Part shown: in pieces, positions 1-11,220 of the stretch | Position numbering within the stretch: the stretch's first letter is position 1 | Layout of the letters: every line of letters begins with the position of its first letter | The notes under the pieces: generated by a model | Told to the model about the DNA's origin: nothing | The model's input: only the letters and a program-made list of their open reading frames with translations | Databases searched by the model: none | Position numbers and translations under genes: made by a program | Source: Forficula auricularia | Lineage: Eukaryota; Arthropoda; Insecta; Dermaptera; Forficulidae | DNA length: 64,000 nucleotides | Direction of reading: 5' to 3' | Assembly: GCA_024734495.1 (NCBI GenBank) | Contig: JALMQS010000828.1 | Span: 2,777,101 to 2,841,100 of the forward strand

Positions 1-439
1 GGGAGCCTTCTTTCTTTTTTGTTCCAACCATCACACTTACACCCGCCCGTCAAGTTAAAAGCAATACTGCAAATTGTTATAGCCTCAATATCGGCACCTC
101 CATCGAAAGAAAAAGAAGAACGAAGGCTTCCTTTTCTCTGCTCTCTACTCTTTCCCACCACTCGATATTACATTTAGAATAGACTGGACCACAATGGGAA
201 CGGAGAGAACGGGGATTGAGGCAGGAGATGTGATATAAATTGTAATTAGAGACCCTTTGGAATCCCCTTATAACCTTGCTAGTTAAACTAGAAAAAATCG
301 TCCAATCTACTGGCTAATTCTCTTCTCGATCATGTTATAGTCATACTATGTATATATCAAATTCACCCATCCCTAAATTACTAAATAAATAATCATAAAG
401 CTTATGAAAAAATTGACTTAAATTTTTAGTAACGTTTAG
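1..439. other. AT-rich stretch without a recognisable gene
   Basis: No open frame or repeat that I recognise is visible on either strand. The composition is mixed at first (1-240) and then strongly AT-rich. Confidence 0.5.
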
Positions 440-474
440 GGAAAGCGGTGTTGGTTTATAGTGAAACATATTAA
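440..474 (+). repeat. GTGTTGG/GTGAAACA box, isolated terminus
   Basis: Carries the paired boxes GGTGTTGG and GTGAAACA about six bases apart, the same module that begins hairpin-bearing elements near 18258, 24967 and 38789 and, inverted, near 1922, 27070 and 34394. No matching long hairpin is obvious downstream, so it looks like a degraded terminus. The following 300 bases (475-780) hold nothing else I recognise. Confidence 0.5.
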
Positions 475-855
475 ACACAGGAATTATTTTATGGATTATA
501 GTGGTGTTTCACAAAGAAATAAAATTTTTTAAATTATACTTTGGAGATTTTTGATTATCAGGAGGTTAACAAAAGACTGAATATAAATTTTACATTCTAT
601 TTTCTAATTTTTAGATTCAACTATTTTTTTGATTAATTATTTAGTTATTTATATATTAAAATTATTTTAGATAAAGTATTAAAAACTGGTTTCTCTATTT
701 TATAAATTTTTCGAGTTAACTACGATATAGGATAGTAAAGATTAAAGGAAATAAATATTATATGCAATATTCATTTACTATGAGTCAAGATTTCTAGGTC
801 ACTTGTTTCACATTAAAATTAAAAAAATAAAAGATGTAAATTTTTTTCAATATAT

Positions 856-867
856 ATATTTCGAGCT
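856..867. repeat. Target-site duplication, left copy of R1-like LINE
   Basis: The 12 bases ATATTTCGAGCT here are repeated exactly at 1868-1879, flanking the poly-T run and the truncated LINE body. This is the expected footprint of target-primed reverse transcription. Confidence 0.85.
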
Positions 868-1867
868 TTTTTTTTTTTTTTTTTTGGAGGGGGAAATCCG
901 TCATGGACACCTCTTCATGGGTAGTGTCGGACTCCTACCGACTAAAACCCCTCCATTTCCCGATTCACCCTACCCCGGAACCGCTATTTGCATTACTTCA
1001 GGGTAGGCAGGTAGACCTCCTTATCACCCGGTATCCTTGGCGGTTAATATCTCCCTGCAGAGGTCCGATATCGCTTTCCAGCTTCCATCATCCCTCGTCA
1101 TTAGAGTTATAAAATTCTCAACCGAGAGCTTCGAGTCGAGTCGCTCCTCTGTACGAACTCTGATATCATTCCATTGGGCACACTCGAATATTGTGTGCTT
1201 CGGAGAGTCTGGAGTTTCACAGACACTACATTTCTCATCTTCTTTGATTCCCATTTTTTTCAAATAGGTACCAAATTTACCATGGCCGCTTAGGACCTGA
1301 GTTATATAAAAGTCTAAGTTTTTATTTTTATGTTGATACCACACCTTCACATTCGGTATTAGTTGGTGGGTCCATCTACCCTCTAGGGCGTTATCCCACC
1401 TATTTTGCCACCTTTGGAATAGCCATTCTCTATTCATTGGTCGCGATGCTGGTTCAGCCCCAAAATTGTAAGATCTTTCCGACACTAATAGATCAATTGG
1501 GGGCACCGAAGCAAGAACTTGGATTGCGACTGTCGACACAGTTCTGTATGCACAGCATACTCTAATAAGGGAGCTCCTTTGAGTTCTCATCAAGAGGTAA
1601 TTGTACTTTTTGATCTTGAGTACGTCTACCCACACTGGAGCTGCATATAGAATCACTGAAGTAACCACACAGTTGAGGACTCTCCTTTTGCTCGTGCTAG
1701 GGCCGTTTACATTTGGCATTATTCTTTGTAGTGCCATTGCGCTCCTACTCGCTTTACTAGCTGTCCTGACTATATGTTGACCCCATGTTAGACTTCCGTC
1801 AATTATGACGCCCAGATATTTGATGCTGTTTTTTGGCTGCATTGGTATTCCTCCTACATTTACCGTC
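868..1867 (-). mobile_element. 5'-truncated R1-like non-LTR retrotransposon
   Basis: A 1-kb minus-strand insertion. It begins (at 1867) inside the reverse-transcriptase coding region, runs through the C-terminal coding part to a stop at 1024, then a 3' UTR of about 140 bases, and ends in a poly-A tail read as a T run at about 867-885. Perfect 12-bp duplications (856-867 and 1868-1879) frame it. The 5' truncation, A tail and duplication fit LINE insertion. It lacks the endonuclease and most of the polymerase, so it cannot move itself. Confidence 0.85.
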
Positions 1868-1869
1868 AT
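1024..1869 (-). pseudogene. Reverse transcriptase C-terminal fragment, R1 clade
   Basis: An open frame of 281 residues with family hallmarks in order: KYLGVIID (residues 17-24, thumb region following the polymerase core), SVILYAAPVW (71-80), the AYRTVST block (about 107-113) followed by VLASVPPIDLLV, the GRWTHQLIP block (164-172), HGKFGTYLKKMG (196-207), and a terminal CCHC knuckle Cys214, Cys217, His225, Cys230. These are typical of R1-type LINE proteins. The apparent ATG straddles the insertion boundary (1867/1868) and is an accident of truncation, not a true start. The frame is intact over its length, which suggests a young copy. The finger and palm motifs, including the catalytic aspartates, are missing, so it is a fragment. 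Family assignment rests on motif recognition, not on a search. Confidence 0.85.
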
Positions 1870-1879
1870 ATTTCGAGCT
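1868..1879. repeat. Target-site duplication, right copy of R1-like LINE
   Basis: Exact copy of 856-867; marks the truncated 5' end of the minus-strand LINE. Confidence 0.85.
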
Positions 1880-1955
1880 GTAAGCTATCTTCAGGAAAGT
1901 ACAGAATTATAACTGACTCACCTTGCACCAACACCACAATCCCTATTAATTATAA

Positions 1956-3894
1956 GATAGTAATTTAGACCATCTCCTTTCCTAGCAATAATCGAAATCA
2001 ATTATTATAAATGATATCAGTGGAAAATTGATTGAGCCGAAGAGTGAATTTGTCGATATTTTTCATAATTTTAAGATAACTTCTGAACGCGGGCAGGCTC
2101 TTTCAGACCCCGATTTTAAAATGAATTAACTTAAATAAAAAAAATTAACCTAATTAGATACAGGAATACCTACCTCACTCTCCAAAATAAAAATATTTTT
2201 TATTTTCTACCCCTGAAAAATTTAGCCCTTCTCAAAATAATAATTCTATTAAAATTTTAATACGATTTTTAATTTTAGGAAAAATTAATTTATACATATA
2301 ACTCTAAAGACAGACATTCTACAGCGACACTAATAAATAGGACCCCCATTTTACCTTTGGACGGAACCCTAAAATGATGAAAATTAAATTTTTATTTACT
2401 CGTATATCACACATAATTATTACTTTTATTGAACACAGCAACAAACTACAATATAACAACGAAGTTTCAATAGCTTATTCTGCATATGATCATGAGCACC
2501 CACTTTGATTTTAAGTTAATAGATTGGATCAGGTCACTGTCCAGCATTATTTGCACATTAAATGATCTAAGTTCTACATTAGTCTTATATTAATGCAGAA
2601 AACCAGGAGAAGAAAATTCTAATCTCTAGAATTAATTTAGAAAAACGAATTGAAAAATTGTTTAAAAATGAGATAATAGACTTGGAGCATATATCATACA
2701 AAAGCAAATACTCCTTAAGTTTTCACTTCAATGGAATTAGACAAATTTGACATCTTAATAGTAGATGGCAAGAATAAATTAGTTATTCTAAATCTTTTTT
2801 CTTTTGTTTTATTATAAGACAATCCAATTTCTCTGAATAAACGTTAAAAAAACACAGAGTTGTTGAATTATTGTTAAGAAATCAAAATATTGACTTATCA
2901 TTTGTCATATGTCTTCTATTTGAGAGCCTGAGGGAAACAAAGCGAACATGAAGGATAAATAGGATTCTTTTAGATAACAAACTTCAAATTCAAAAAATAA
3001 TTAGTACATTTCTGGAGAAAATCGTGAAAACTTTTTAAGACTCAGTCAGGGGTGTCATGGTGCGGGAACGCCGCGCCGTTCCCGCACTGGTTTTGAGAGT
3101 TTTTTTTAATTTTATCTATTTATTTTAGGGGTTAAAATCTGGTTAAGTTTTAAAATGACTAAAATTGGAGCCAGAAAACCTTAAAATGCATAATTTAGAA
3201 CATATAATTCCAAAGATTTCCAGGGAAGACCCAAGGAAAACCTCCAGGTCAACCGGAATTTCAGCGTTCACACAGTAGATACTAAATTTGCGATTACACC
3301 ACTGGACTCAGTGTATACGCTTTCTGCAAATTTTGTTGATTTGGATATTATTTTAAATAAAACAGTTGAAAACTTGATACAAAGATATTGCCGAATTTGA
3401 GCTCAGTCTAGCTGACGAAACATTCGAGAGCTTCCAATATATTTCGATTTGATTCTTTTCTGGTTTTCCTCGTTTTTCATCAAAGCTCAAACTAATTTGT
3501 AAATACAAACATTTTGATACAAAAAAAAATATTAGGTCCTGAAGAAGGGAAAGCTTTACTTTTTCTATTTTTCTATTTAATTGTACCCCAAACTTTACCA
3601 GTATGTCAAATTTCAGCATTCTAAGATCAATAGAACTACTCTAGAATTTTGATGAGTCTCTCAGGGAGTCAGTGATGTAAAAGCTTTACTTTGATTTCTT
3701 CTACCTTAGGTGGGATAAGTAATAGAAATAATAACAATAATAATAAAAAACTCCTGTCCGTTTAATCTATAAATAGAAAGATTGAAAAACGAACTTTATA
3801 CGAGCTTCTTGGGGTATAGGAATCCAGATTCAAGGACATATATACAGATAACATTTTCAGATATTTATAAATATGATTAAAAACAAATAAATAA
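1956..3894. other. AT-rich intergenic stretch, one possible hAT end
   Basis: No coding sequence that I can support; the 88-residue open frame near 3353-3619 (minus) has no recognisable motif. At 3051-3087 a GC-rich hairpin (GTGCGGGAACG / CGTTCCCGCAC) follows CAGGGGTGTCA, which resembles a hAT terminus, but I find no partner end. Otherwise nothing recognisable. Confidence 0.4.
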
Positions 3895-3962
3895 AAAAAG
3901 AAGCAAAAAAAAACACTTTTTTCATGCACGATTACAATACTTGACCATGGTAAAGTAAAAAT
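3895..3962 (-). repeat. P-family terminus fragment
   Basis: On the minus strand this begins with ACTTTACCATGG and continues into the T-rich start (CGTGCATGAAAAAAGTG) shared with the copies at 5554, 43062 and 60205. It is a short, isolated end. Confidence 0.6.
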
Positions 3963-4874
3963 AAATAAATAAATAATAATAAAAAAAAATACGAAAATGC
4001 ACGGTGAATTTATTATACTTGAACGTACGGAATAAAGGCCAAAAAAAAAATAAGTAAGTGGTAAAATTTTATTTACCGTCATCTAATCTTTAAAGTATTC
4101 TATAATGAAAAAGATAATATGAGAAAATAAAGAGGTGGCATGGTGAGAAAAATTAATTTTTTGGGTTAATATTATTTTCATTTTACATTTACTAAAAAGT
4201 TACGACTAATTATTCTCTATCATTAAATCAGATTTTATTTGAAAATATCGTATTAGATGATCTACATTCATTTACACCTCTATCTCAAATGCATATTTAA
4301 TTTTGATGTGTAGTAAAAAAGGTGCCGCGTTTTATTAGTAATAGTATTTTTTTATTACTCTTTTATTAATATGAATAATACTGTTTCAGAATCATCTTCA
4401 AAATGTTAATTACTTGAAATATAAATATTCTCCGTTGAGTAGGTATAGTATATTAACTTTTATTTACTTATTTATAACTATTGATTTTATCTAGAGCCAT
4501 TAATAATACCTACCATTTGTAAAAATAACTTCAACCCTTGAATTTTTTAACAAATCCATTAAGAACTTCGATTTGTACTAATTTTATAAAATTTCTCATT
4601 GATTTTTTATTATTTTTTCTATTTTTAACAAAGAGGATTATGCCTAAATTTAAGTATTAATTTTTAAATTACTTGAAAAGTGAACCCTTAAGGTTATTTG
4701 ATCATTAAAGGCATTTTCAGTTAAAAACTTGATATTTTATTATCTTATACATAAACTATTTAATACATGTAATATAATTTTACTAGAAATTAATGTTTAA
4801 CATTTGAACTTTTAACCCATTTTCACTAGGATGGCACTTAAAATCTAGGATTTTTTCAAAATTTCATCACATTT
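3963..4874. other. AT-rich stretch, nothing recognised
   Basis: Low-complexity A/T sequence with short ATAA/TTTA runs. I see no gene, tRNA or bounded repeat. Confidence 0.4.
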
Positions 4875-4884
4875 AACAAGAGTT

Positions 4885-5071
4885 GGGGAGTCGGGTTGGC
4901 CGAGCTGGCTAGGGCGCTGGCCTCGCTTCAGCTTAGGCGGGAGGCCTAGGTTATCTAGCATATACAATTCAATTTCTACTGGCTAAAACTCAGCTCCCTC
5001 ACTAACCCTACTAACATTTTTGTGCTGTCTAAATGGGCTTTGTTCCCGGTGACAATAAATAAATTAAAAAA
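4885..5071 (+). mobile_element. tRNA-derived SINE with target duplication
   Basis: Starts with a tRNA-like head (TTGGCCGAGCTGGCTAGGG, an A-box-like segment of Ser/Leu tRNA type), followed by a GC-rich region where the B box should be, although the GGTTCGA core has decayed to AGGTTATC. It continues with an unrelated body and ends in an A-rich tail (TAAATTAAAAAAA). The ten bases AACAAGAGTT occur at 4875-4884 and again at 5072-5081, a clear target-site duplication. No copy of the same family was seen elsewhere in the window. Confidence 0.8.
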
Positions 5072-5081
5072 AACAAGAGTT

Positions 5082-5553
5082 AGAATTTTTAAAAGCTGAA
5101 GCAAATAATCTAAATATACAGAATTAGAGAGTATACAACTATATACAGAATTAGAGAGTATACAAAACATATTTAGTTTCTGAGAATACTCTCAGATAAA
5201 ATGACCAGATTTTTTGTACCTAATAATGGATTCAAGAAACACCCTCAGATACGTGGCAGCAGCTATGAGTCATTTAGGGCCATCTAGATGCTTGCGTTTC
5301 TATAAAGATAGTGTCTAGTGACTGAGGTGGAGGAGAAGATAGGTATTTGGGCACCGGATTTTGAAGGATTGAACCTATAAAACATGTGGAAAAATAAAAG
5401 ACAAGACGGATTTTCATTTTCTGGTAAAAGTCCTAAATGCAAACCAATCGTCAGATTGAGGTTTTTCAACTTTTCTCCATTTTTTCCGAAGTGGTAGCGA
5501 AGGTTTGCGAATGTATGTTGATTAGCATTAAGTAGAGGACAACTTCAATGATT
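5082..5553. other. No feature recognised
   Basis: Contains a short direct repeat (ATACAGAATTAGAGAGTATAC twice, near 5116 and 5144) and otherwise nothing that I can name. Confidence 0.4.
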
Positions 5554-6272
5554 TTACTTTACCATACAGTTTATGGTCAATTATTGTACACGTGCATGAA
5601 AAAAGTGTTTTTTCCTCTTCTTTTTTTCGAAATATCTCAAAAACGGCTTAAACTATTTGGATTAAAAAAATTGAGCGAAACCATGGCATTTCGCTCTACA
5701 AAAAAGCTCTAATAAGTGAACGTCGAAAAAATTATATTTTTCTAGATAATAATTGTTTTGTCAAACTGTCTGTTAGTTAGTCTGTCTGGTTGTCTGTGAG
5801 TTAGTTAGTCTAGCACTAAATTTTTGTGGACGAGCTAGCTCAAAAACTAGTGTGAATATCGAAACCAAATTCCACACGTAGTTTTGGTCCATTGAGATTA
5901 AGAGCTCATTAGATTTTGGTGCATATCGACCCAAAATTAAGGGGGTTGGAGGGGGGTTAAAAATTAAAAATCTAGGCTATTTGAGCAAACTCAACCAAAT
6001 TTTGAATACATAATCAGTGCGACTCCAGTAGTCTAAAAATGCAAAAACTAACCGCCCAAAATGGGTGGGGGGGGGGTCAAAAAATTAAAATATAGGCTCT
6101 TGTTCCAAACTCAACCAAATTTTCTATACATGTGGGCACACAGTAATCTAAAAATGCAAAAACTAACCCCCCTACATGATTATAAATAATTTTATTAAAT
6201 ATAAGTGAGGGGCCAGGTTGTATGGTAAAGTCAAGTGGATGGCCACATCAGAACACGTCAGCTTATTTTCTT
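5554..6272 (+). mobile_element. P-family element, copy 1 (ACTTTACCATACA termini)
   Basis: Begins TTTACTTTACCATACAG and near its end reads TGTATGGTAAAGT (about 6220-6232), an inverted terminus, followed by a shared tail (GGATGGCCACATCAGAACA). Between are a T-rich segment, repeated GTTAGTTAGTCTGTC-like words (about 5770-5815), and two G-rich segments (GGGGGTT near 5945 and GGGGGGGGG near 6066). Two other copies of about 700 bp (43062-43800, 60205-60910) and several fragments share the order of these blocks. No coding capacity. The superfamily is unknown to me. Confidence 0.75.
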
Positions 6273-6364
6273 GAAAATTTAGTCACTTATGTTGAAATAT
6301 TTTATTTCATTTATTTTTTTGATAGATCAGGGAATAAGGTGTTTGAAAATTTTTTATATAGCGG

Positions 6365-6600
6365 AGAAATACAGAGTTGTTGATTCATAAAGAGAAATAA
6401 ATAAGGTAGGCACGCAATAAACATTAACTATGTTAACAAAACTAATTTACATTCGGGTATTTGAACCCATGAGAAAAAACAGATAATATATTTCTAATTA
6501 AAAAAACTGATGATATAGTTCAAACCTTCGAAAATATGTATATTCTCTAACAAATAAGTAAATTATATATAAACATATTGAATAAAATATTTGAACGAAA
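6365..6600 (+). mobile_element. A-family copy, degraded
   Basis: Starts with the minus-oriented A terminus (AGAGTTGTTGATTCATAAAG, from about 6372), then the internal block ATTCGGGTATTTGAACCCAT and a decayed HHR-like motif: CTGATGA at 6507-6513 and GAAAA at 6530-6534. The stem between them no longer pairs and the GTC after it is lost. Confidence 0.65.
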
Positions 6601-7099
6601 TTTTCTCTTTGGAGAGAAACGGACTGGTAGAATTTTCAGCTGAAAGGTATTCACTACAATAGCAATAGCATTCCATTACTTTCACCTGATATTGAAAACA
6701 TTTTATTGGCCCAAATCTTTTATAAAATCAATCTTCAAACATATATTCGAATACAAAACGATTCGGGAGAAATTCTCCTTTTATCAAAGAATTTTTTTAA
6801 TAAATTTGAAAAAAAATTCCTTTAAAAAAGAGATATAAAACAACTGTATAAATAAATATTTTGAAAATAAACAATGATGCAAATTGTCTTGGTGATGAAA
6901 TCACCTTGAATAATAATAAATATAAATGGAAAATTATTTTTCTCTAAAAATTTTTTGATAAAAATTAGAAATACCATTTGTTAATTGAATTTTTGTTTAC
7001 AATTTCGACAATTTCTAAAATTAATATTTTTTCTAAATTCCGCTTTATATATAAAATTTTGGGATAGGAAAAGTCAAAATTGTGGTCTAGTTTATATGA
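6601..7099. other. AT-rich, one decayed ribozyme-like motif
   Basis: Near 6755-6795 the minus strand reads TTTGATAAAAGGAGAATTTC then CCCGAATCG, a decayed relative of the HHR-like motif in the palindrome at 40421-40700. Nothing else recognised. Confidence 0.4.
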
Positions 7100-7845
7100 A
7101 TGATTATTAGCTTAAAGGCCTGCCTTCTGCGGCCCTCTTGCTAGCCAAGGGGCTACGCCCCCTGGACCCCCATCCATCGAACCCTTACACCCCACCTCGC
7201 ACCCACAAACCCACCAAACCCCATCTTAACCCTATTCTATCCTCGCACCCACCCTGCACCCCACAACGCACCCCCCCCATTACACCCCCACATATTTACC
7301 CCAACCCCCGCCCTCGGTCCCCGCCCTCAGTTTTTGTATTTCTAGCCTTCTAGTGGCCCATAGATTATGTGTACAAAATTTGGTTGAGTTTGATCAAATA
7401 GCAAGAATTTTCATTTTTGACCCCCCCCCCCCCTTTTTTTTTGGAATTTTTGTTAAACAAAATCAAAAACGAAATCATATGCCCTACAACTTTGCTCATA
7501 ACAAAATTTGCCGTAGAGTTATTAGCTCAGGAGTTATTTGATAATTTCCATTCGTGCTCCCCCCCTCTAAACCCCCTTTTGGGGTCAAAATATCAAAACG
7601 TTATATAGCAATAAACGTAAGTTAGAAGACATCTGAAAATTTCATAATAATCCCTTCAGCCGATTTTACGTGAATCGGTGAGGAACTTTTCGCGGAACCC
7701 ACGGAAACACACAGACAGACATACAGGAATTTTGTTGAAGGTGTTTCCTTCATAACTTTGCTTGAAACGTGTCCAATCAAAATTTGGCGTGATTTGGACC
7801 AATGTACAGACAAAACCTTAATTTTATATATATAGATTATATATC
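7100..7845 (+). repeat. Retroelement-like 3' region with C-rich block
   Basis: A GC- and C-rich block (about 7120-7330, including GGGGCTACGCCCCCTGGACC) is followed by sequence with long C runs (7422-7433), an ACGTGAATCGG block and AACCCACGGAAACACACAGAC (about 7696-7716). It ends in TTATATATATAGATT. Such C-rich blocks and TA-type tails are common at the 3' ends of insect LINE-like repeats, but no coding part is present here. Open frames across it are composition artefacts. Assignment is tentative. Confidence 0.4.
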
Positions 7846-7950
7846 CATTTATAGATATTTATATTCGGTATATATTTGTATATGTTAATTTGCATTTATC
7901 AGAACAGACAACCTCATTAATTTCTCTTTATGAACATATTGTGTTGGCTG
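7846..7950 (+). repeat. A-family right terminus fragment
   Basis: TA-rich run followed by AATTTGCATTTATCAGAACAG and ACAACCTCATTAATTTCTCT, matching the A-family right end seen at 23580-23655 and 46350-46440. Confidence 0.65.
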
Positions 7951-8767
7951 GTCTAGCTAAGGGCATTGCTAGTATAGGCAGAAATAAAATCCTATAAGTG
8001 AAAAAAACCAATCAAGAACATCCCCATTTCGCCCATTTCAATTCGCGAGCTTGACAAAGTTCGACGACCTCCATATTGCACACCCCTGCGGGTATACTTC
8101 ATATATTAAACAACATTCAGTATTGATATAAAATATTTAAATAAATACACACAATTTTCATTCTCTGTCATATTTAATCTTCATTGAATATTTATTTCAA
8201 TATAATAATAAAATACGACAATCATTTTACAATGTTTATATAAATTAAATAAATAAATAAGCCGTCTCAGTCCCAGTGGTTGTTTGATGTGGGTGTGGAG
8301 AATTCGTTGCCTGTATTAGTGTGCGAGTGACACACATAAATATAAATGGAAACATTAATTTAAAATCAACCTTTGTTATCATCCCTATAACAAAATTATA
8401 TTGTCTGCCCACTTTTATTATTGTTATTAATTCAACTAATAATCCTATGGATCTGTATTACTTTTAATTTATTTTTCATTAATCAATTCCACTTTTATAT
8501 ATCCCATAACACATAACAAGAGGAGTGCCATGGTAGTTAACGTGGGGGATTCCAATGGAGGGCTTTAGCTCAATCAATCGAGTTCTTTTAAGAGAAATTT
8601 TAGATAAATACAGTTGTTTTAAAAAACAATCCTAAAACGCTTATTAAATATGCAAACGTTTTTAAAAAATTCTCTCTTTATGAATGGAAATTTAGAAAAA
8701 TAGTTGCTTTAAAAACTATATAGTTGAAGGTACTTGTTAATGCAACTATTTTTCGAAATTTTCATTG
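7951..8767. other. Mixed stretch, possible hAT end, no gene
   Basis: At about 8063-8086 the minus strand reads CAGGGGTGTGCAATATGGAG, hAT-terminus-like, without a partner end that I can find. The rest is AT-rich; nothing coding. Confidence 0.35.
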
Positions 8768-8832
8768 ATAATGGGAGTTATATAAAGAGCAATCAATAAG
8801 CTTGCTCTATGCTTGATGTAAATAAACATACA
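8768..8832 (-). repeat. A-family terminus fragment
   Basis: AAAGAGCAATCAATAAGC, CTCTATGCTTGATG and AAATAAACATACACA correspond to the A-family left end (minus orientation). Confidence 0.6.
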
Positions 8833-9373
8833 CATCTAGACACACGGCAGTTTGTCAGCCAAGTTCGGAAAAACGGACGACGCACCGGCCATGTGTGTAT
8901 TTACACGAACCAATTCGAGCTACTTTCGACCCCCCCCCCCCCTCCATAACTCAAAAAACTATTAGACCTACACACTTGAAATTTTGCATGTCTAATAAGG
9001 CCCACTGGAACATCTAGAATCCAAAATTTAATGAATAAAACTATTATAGTTCTTGAGTTATTAAGCTCTGAAAAGTTGCATTTTTAACACTGGCACACTC
9101 ACTCACTGACATATCAAAAACCTAAAGTACTTCCGCTGATCCTAGAATGCTGAAATTTGGCATACTGGTAGAGTTTGGGCTACAATTAAAGGAAAAAAAT
9201 CGAAAAAGTCAAACTTTCCCTTCTTCGGGGCCCGAAATGAAAGGGTGAAATTTATGAAAAACCGACCGGGTTTTTAACCAATATTTTATGAGAAATATTT
9301 AATCATTATTAATATAAATGTTTAAATGTTTTAATTTAGATAGATTTAAGGATAAAACTTTTCAAAAATTTGT
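8833..9373. repeat. Unclassified dispersed-repeat-like sequence
   Basis: Holds a 13-base C run (about 8930-8942) and words such as GAAATTTTGCATG and CACTCACTCACTGAC (about 9098-9112), typical of the AT-rich non-coding tails of insect repeats. No open frame and no defined ends. Confidence 0.35.
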
Positions 9374-9877
9374 GATATCTGACCAAAAACATAAATGTGA
9401 AAAAGGGTCAAGTTCGGTACAAACAACTTCGCCAGAATCTAAACGGGTACTAAGTTGCATAGCAGCTACTTAAATCATAGCTATAGGGATGTACAACGTT
9501 CTTCAATTGATTTAAAGAAAAATTGTTACGTTCTTTGATATTAAATTCATAACTTTGCAAGTTTTATATCCAACTAAATTGTTTGTAGTATAAAATAGAA
9601 AAACTAGCAAAGCTAAATTTTAAGCTTGTATTAAATATCATCACGTTAAACGTAAGTTATTGACTATTATAACTTGCCAAGTTATAAATTTAATATCAAA
9701 GAACGTAACAAATTTTCTTTAAATCAATTGAAGAACGTTGTTTATCCCTATAGCTAGGATTTAAGCAACTGCTATGGAACTTGGTACCCGTTTAGATCTC
9801 AACTCTTTTGTCAGCGATGCCGTTTGTACCGAACTTGGCCCCTTTTTCACATTTATGTTTTTGGTCAGATAGATATT
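9374..9877. mobile_element. Large foldback element, about 200-bp arms
   Basis: The left arm (about 9374-9570) and right arm (about 9671-9877) are inverted copies: the left begins GATATCTGACCAAAAACATA and the right ends with its complement. Internal matches include AGGGTCAAGTTCGGTACAAA and GTTACGTTCTTTGATATTAA. The centre (about 100 bp) is AT-rich. Divergence between arms is low but real. No coding capacity and no HHR-like motif. The family is unknown. Confidence 0.8.
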
Positions 9878-10981
9878 TACATAACGAATATTTAGATGAA
9901 CCCATAACTTCGCCTCATACAAAAATTTTCAAGATTTTTCTAGGGGACTATCGCCTTTATGTTCTGAAATTTTCAATTATTTAAGATCACCGGTAGTATT
10001 TTATTGAATTATTTTTTCGACCGTTAGCATTATATTTATAGTTATAAATTCGTTTTGATATAATAGCAAGTTGATCTCATAACAAACGATTGACAAGATC
10101 ATTTTTTTAATTATTAGATATAAATAAAAATTTCTCCCGAAACGTTTGGATATTAAATATACGTTTTAAGATTTATTTTTAAAAGAACTGTATTTATTTA
10201 ACACCTACAATAAAATAAATAAATAATTTCGAGAATTTTAGCACCTTCTTTTAGAATTTCATACCAAAACTGGTAAAAAACAAATCCTTATGATGAAATT
10301 TCATTGTTTTTCTGTTTGCCTGTCAGTCTGTCACAGATAGATTTATAGCTTCGAAAAAACTATTCAAATAAGAAACTTGAAATTTAGCAGCTAGAGGTAG
10401 TTTAGTGATCCACAGAAAGTTTTTTGTAATTTTTAGATTCTAATTGTCAAAGTTGAAAATCAAAAATTCTAAGGCACTTTTGCAAACATAAAAAGAAAAT
10501 CTCACACACTCCATCGAATGGGGTACCTTTAAATAGTCATTTCAAAATTCTATTAAACATGTTAATATGTAATTTTTATTTTGACTCCCTAATCGCTCGC
10601 TATGAGCCATCAAAATCACCTCGTAGAGTGGCCCTCCCCTTTTAATTGTTCATTTCTTCGATTTAAAAATCTGTAAAAAATTATTAAAAGTAACATACTG
10701 AGAGTACTTTCTAGGGAAATTATTTTGATTGCTATAAATTAAAGATATGGGACTTTTAGATAAACGTGAGTTGGGTGGTTGCGTCAAAGTTTTAGGACTG
10801 AACAACACTCTATGAAGATGAAAAAAAAAATAGTTCTGATGATAGATGGATTACCTATTCATGAAATTTTTTTCTAGTTTTCTATAGAAAATAGGTCCTT
10901 TAAAAATCCATTAAATATGTTTTTTTTTTTTAATTTTTATTCTGATACCCGAGTTGTGAGCTAAGCAACCCCATTACAGAA
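9878..10981. repeat. Unclassified AT-rich repeat debris
   Basis: At 10128-10160 the words CTCCCGAAACGTTTGGAT match the 3' half of the HHR-like motif of the 40-kb palindrome. From about 10540 to 10980 there are two related blocks (ATTTTTATTTTGACTCCCTA near 10571, and a diverged copy near 10935), also related to 27340-27400 in reverse. No gene. Confidence 0.4.
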
Positions 10982-10989
10982 CTCTAGGT

Positions 10990-11203
10990 CAGAGGTCGGC
11001 AACCTACGGCTCGCGAGCCACATGCGTCTATTTCGATGTGAAGATGCGGCTTTATTTTAAATCAAAAATCAAATTTATATATATCTAATCCTAATCAAAT
11101 ACCATAATATTGAATTAAATATGTTAGTGGCTCTTTAAAAACTGGGAAATTTTGTAAATTGTAACTTTTGGCTTTTCCGTCTCAAAAGGTTGCCGACCCC
11201 CTG
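10990..11203. mobile_element. hAT-type MITE with 8-bp target duplication
   Basis: Begins CAGAGGTCGGCAACCTACGG and ends with GGTTGCCGACCCCCTG, imperfect inverted ends of the hAT type. The left flank CTCTAGGT (10982-10989) and right flank CCCTAGGT (11204-11211) match at 7 of 8 bases, as expected for a hAT duplication. The interior (GGCTCGCGAGCCACATGCG, then AT-rich) contains no open frame, so it is non-autonomous. Confidence 0.85.
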
Positions 11204-11220
11204 CCCTAGGTGCTAGGGTC

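Larger units (their letters stand above)
786..1955 (-). mobile_element. GTGTTGG-module repeat interrupted by an R1-like LINE
   Basis: The sequence before 867 (TCTAGGTCACTTGTTTCAC, at 793-811) resembles the hairpin arm at 33590-33612. The sequence after 1868 ends in an inverted GTGTTGG/GGTGAAACA module (about 1920-1955) followed by a CCCTATTAATTATAA tail shared with 34394-34430. The older element was therefore split by the LINE at 868-1867. Boundaries are approximate. This element is described from shared modules only and encodes nothing. Confidence 0.5.

Noticed and set aside
3051..3087. GC-rich hairpin as a transcription terminator
   Set aside because: Eukaryotic context and CAGGGGTGTCA start suggest a hAT end; no gene nearby for a terminator to serve.
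3762..4082. 106-residue minus-strand open frame
   Set aside because: Phe/Leu/Ile-rich low-complexity translation of A/T runs overlapping a P-family terminus; no domain.
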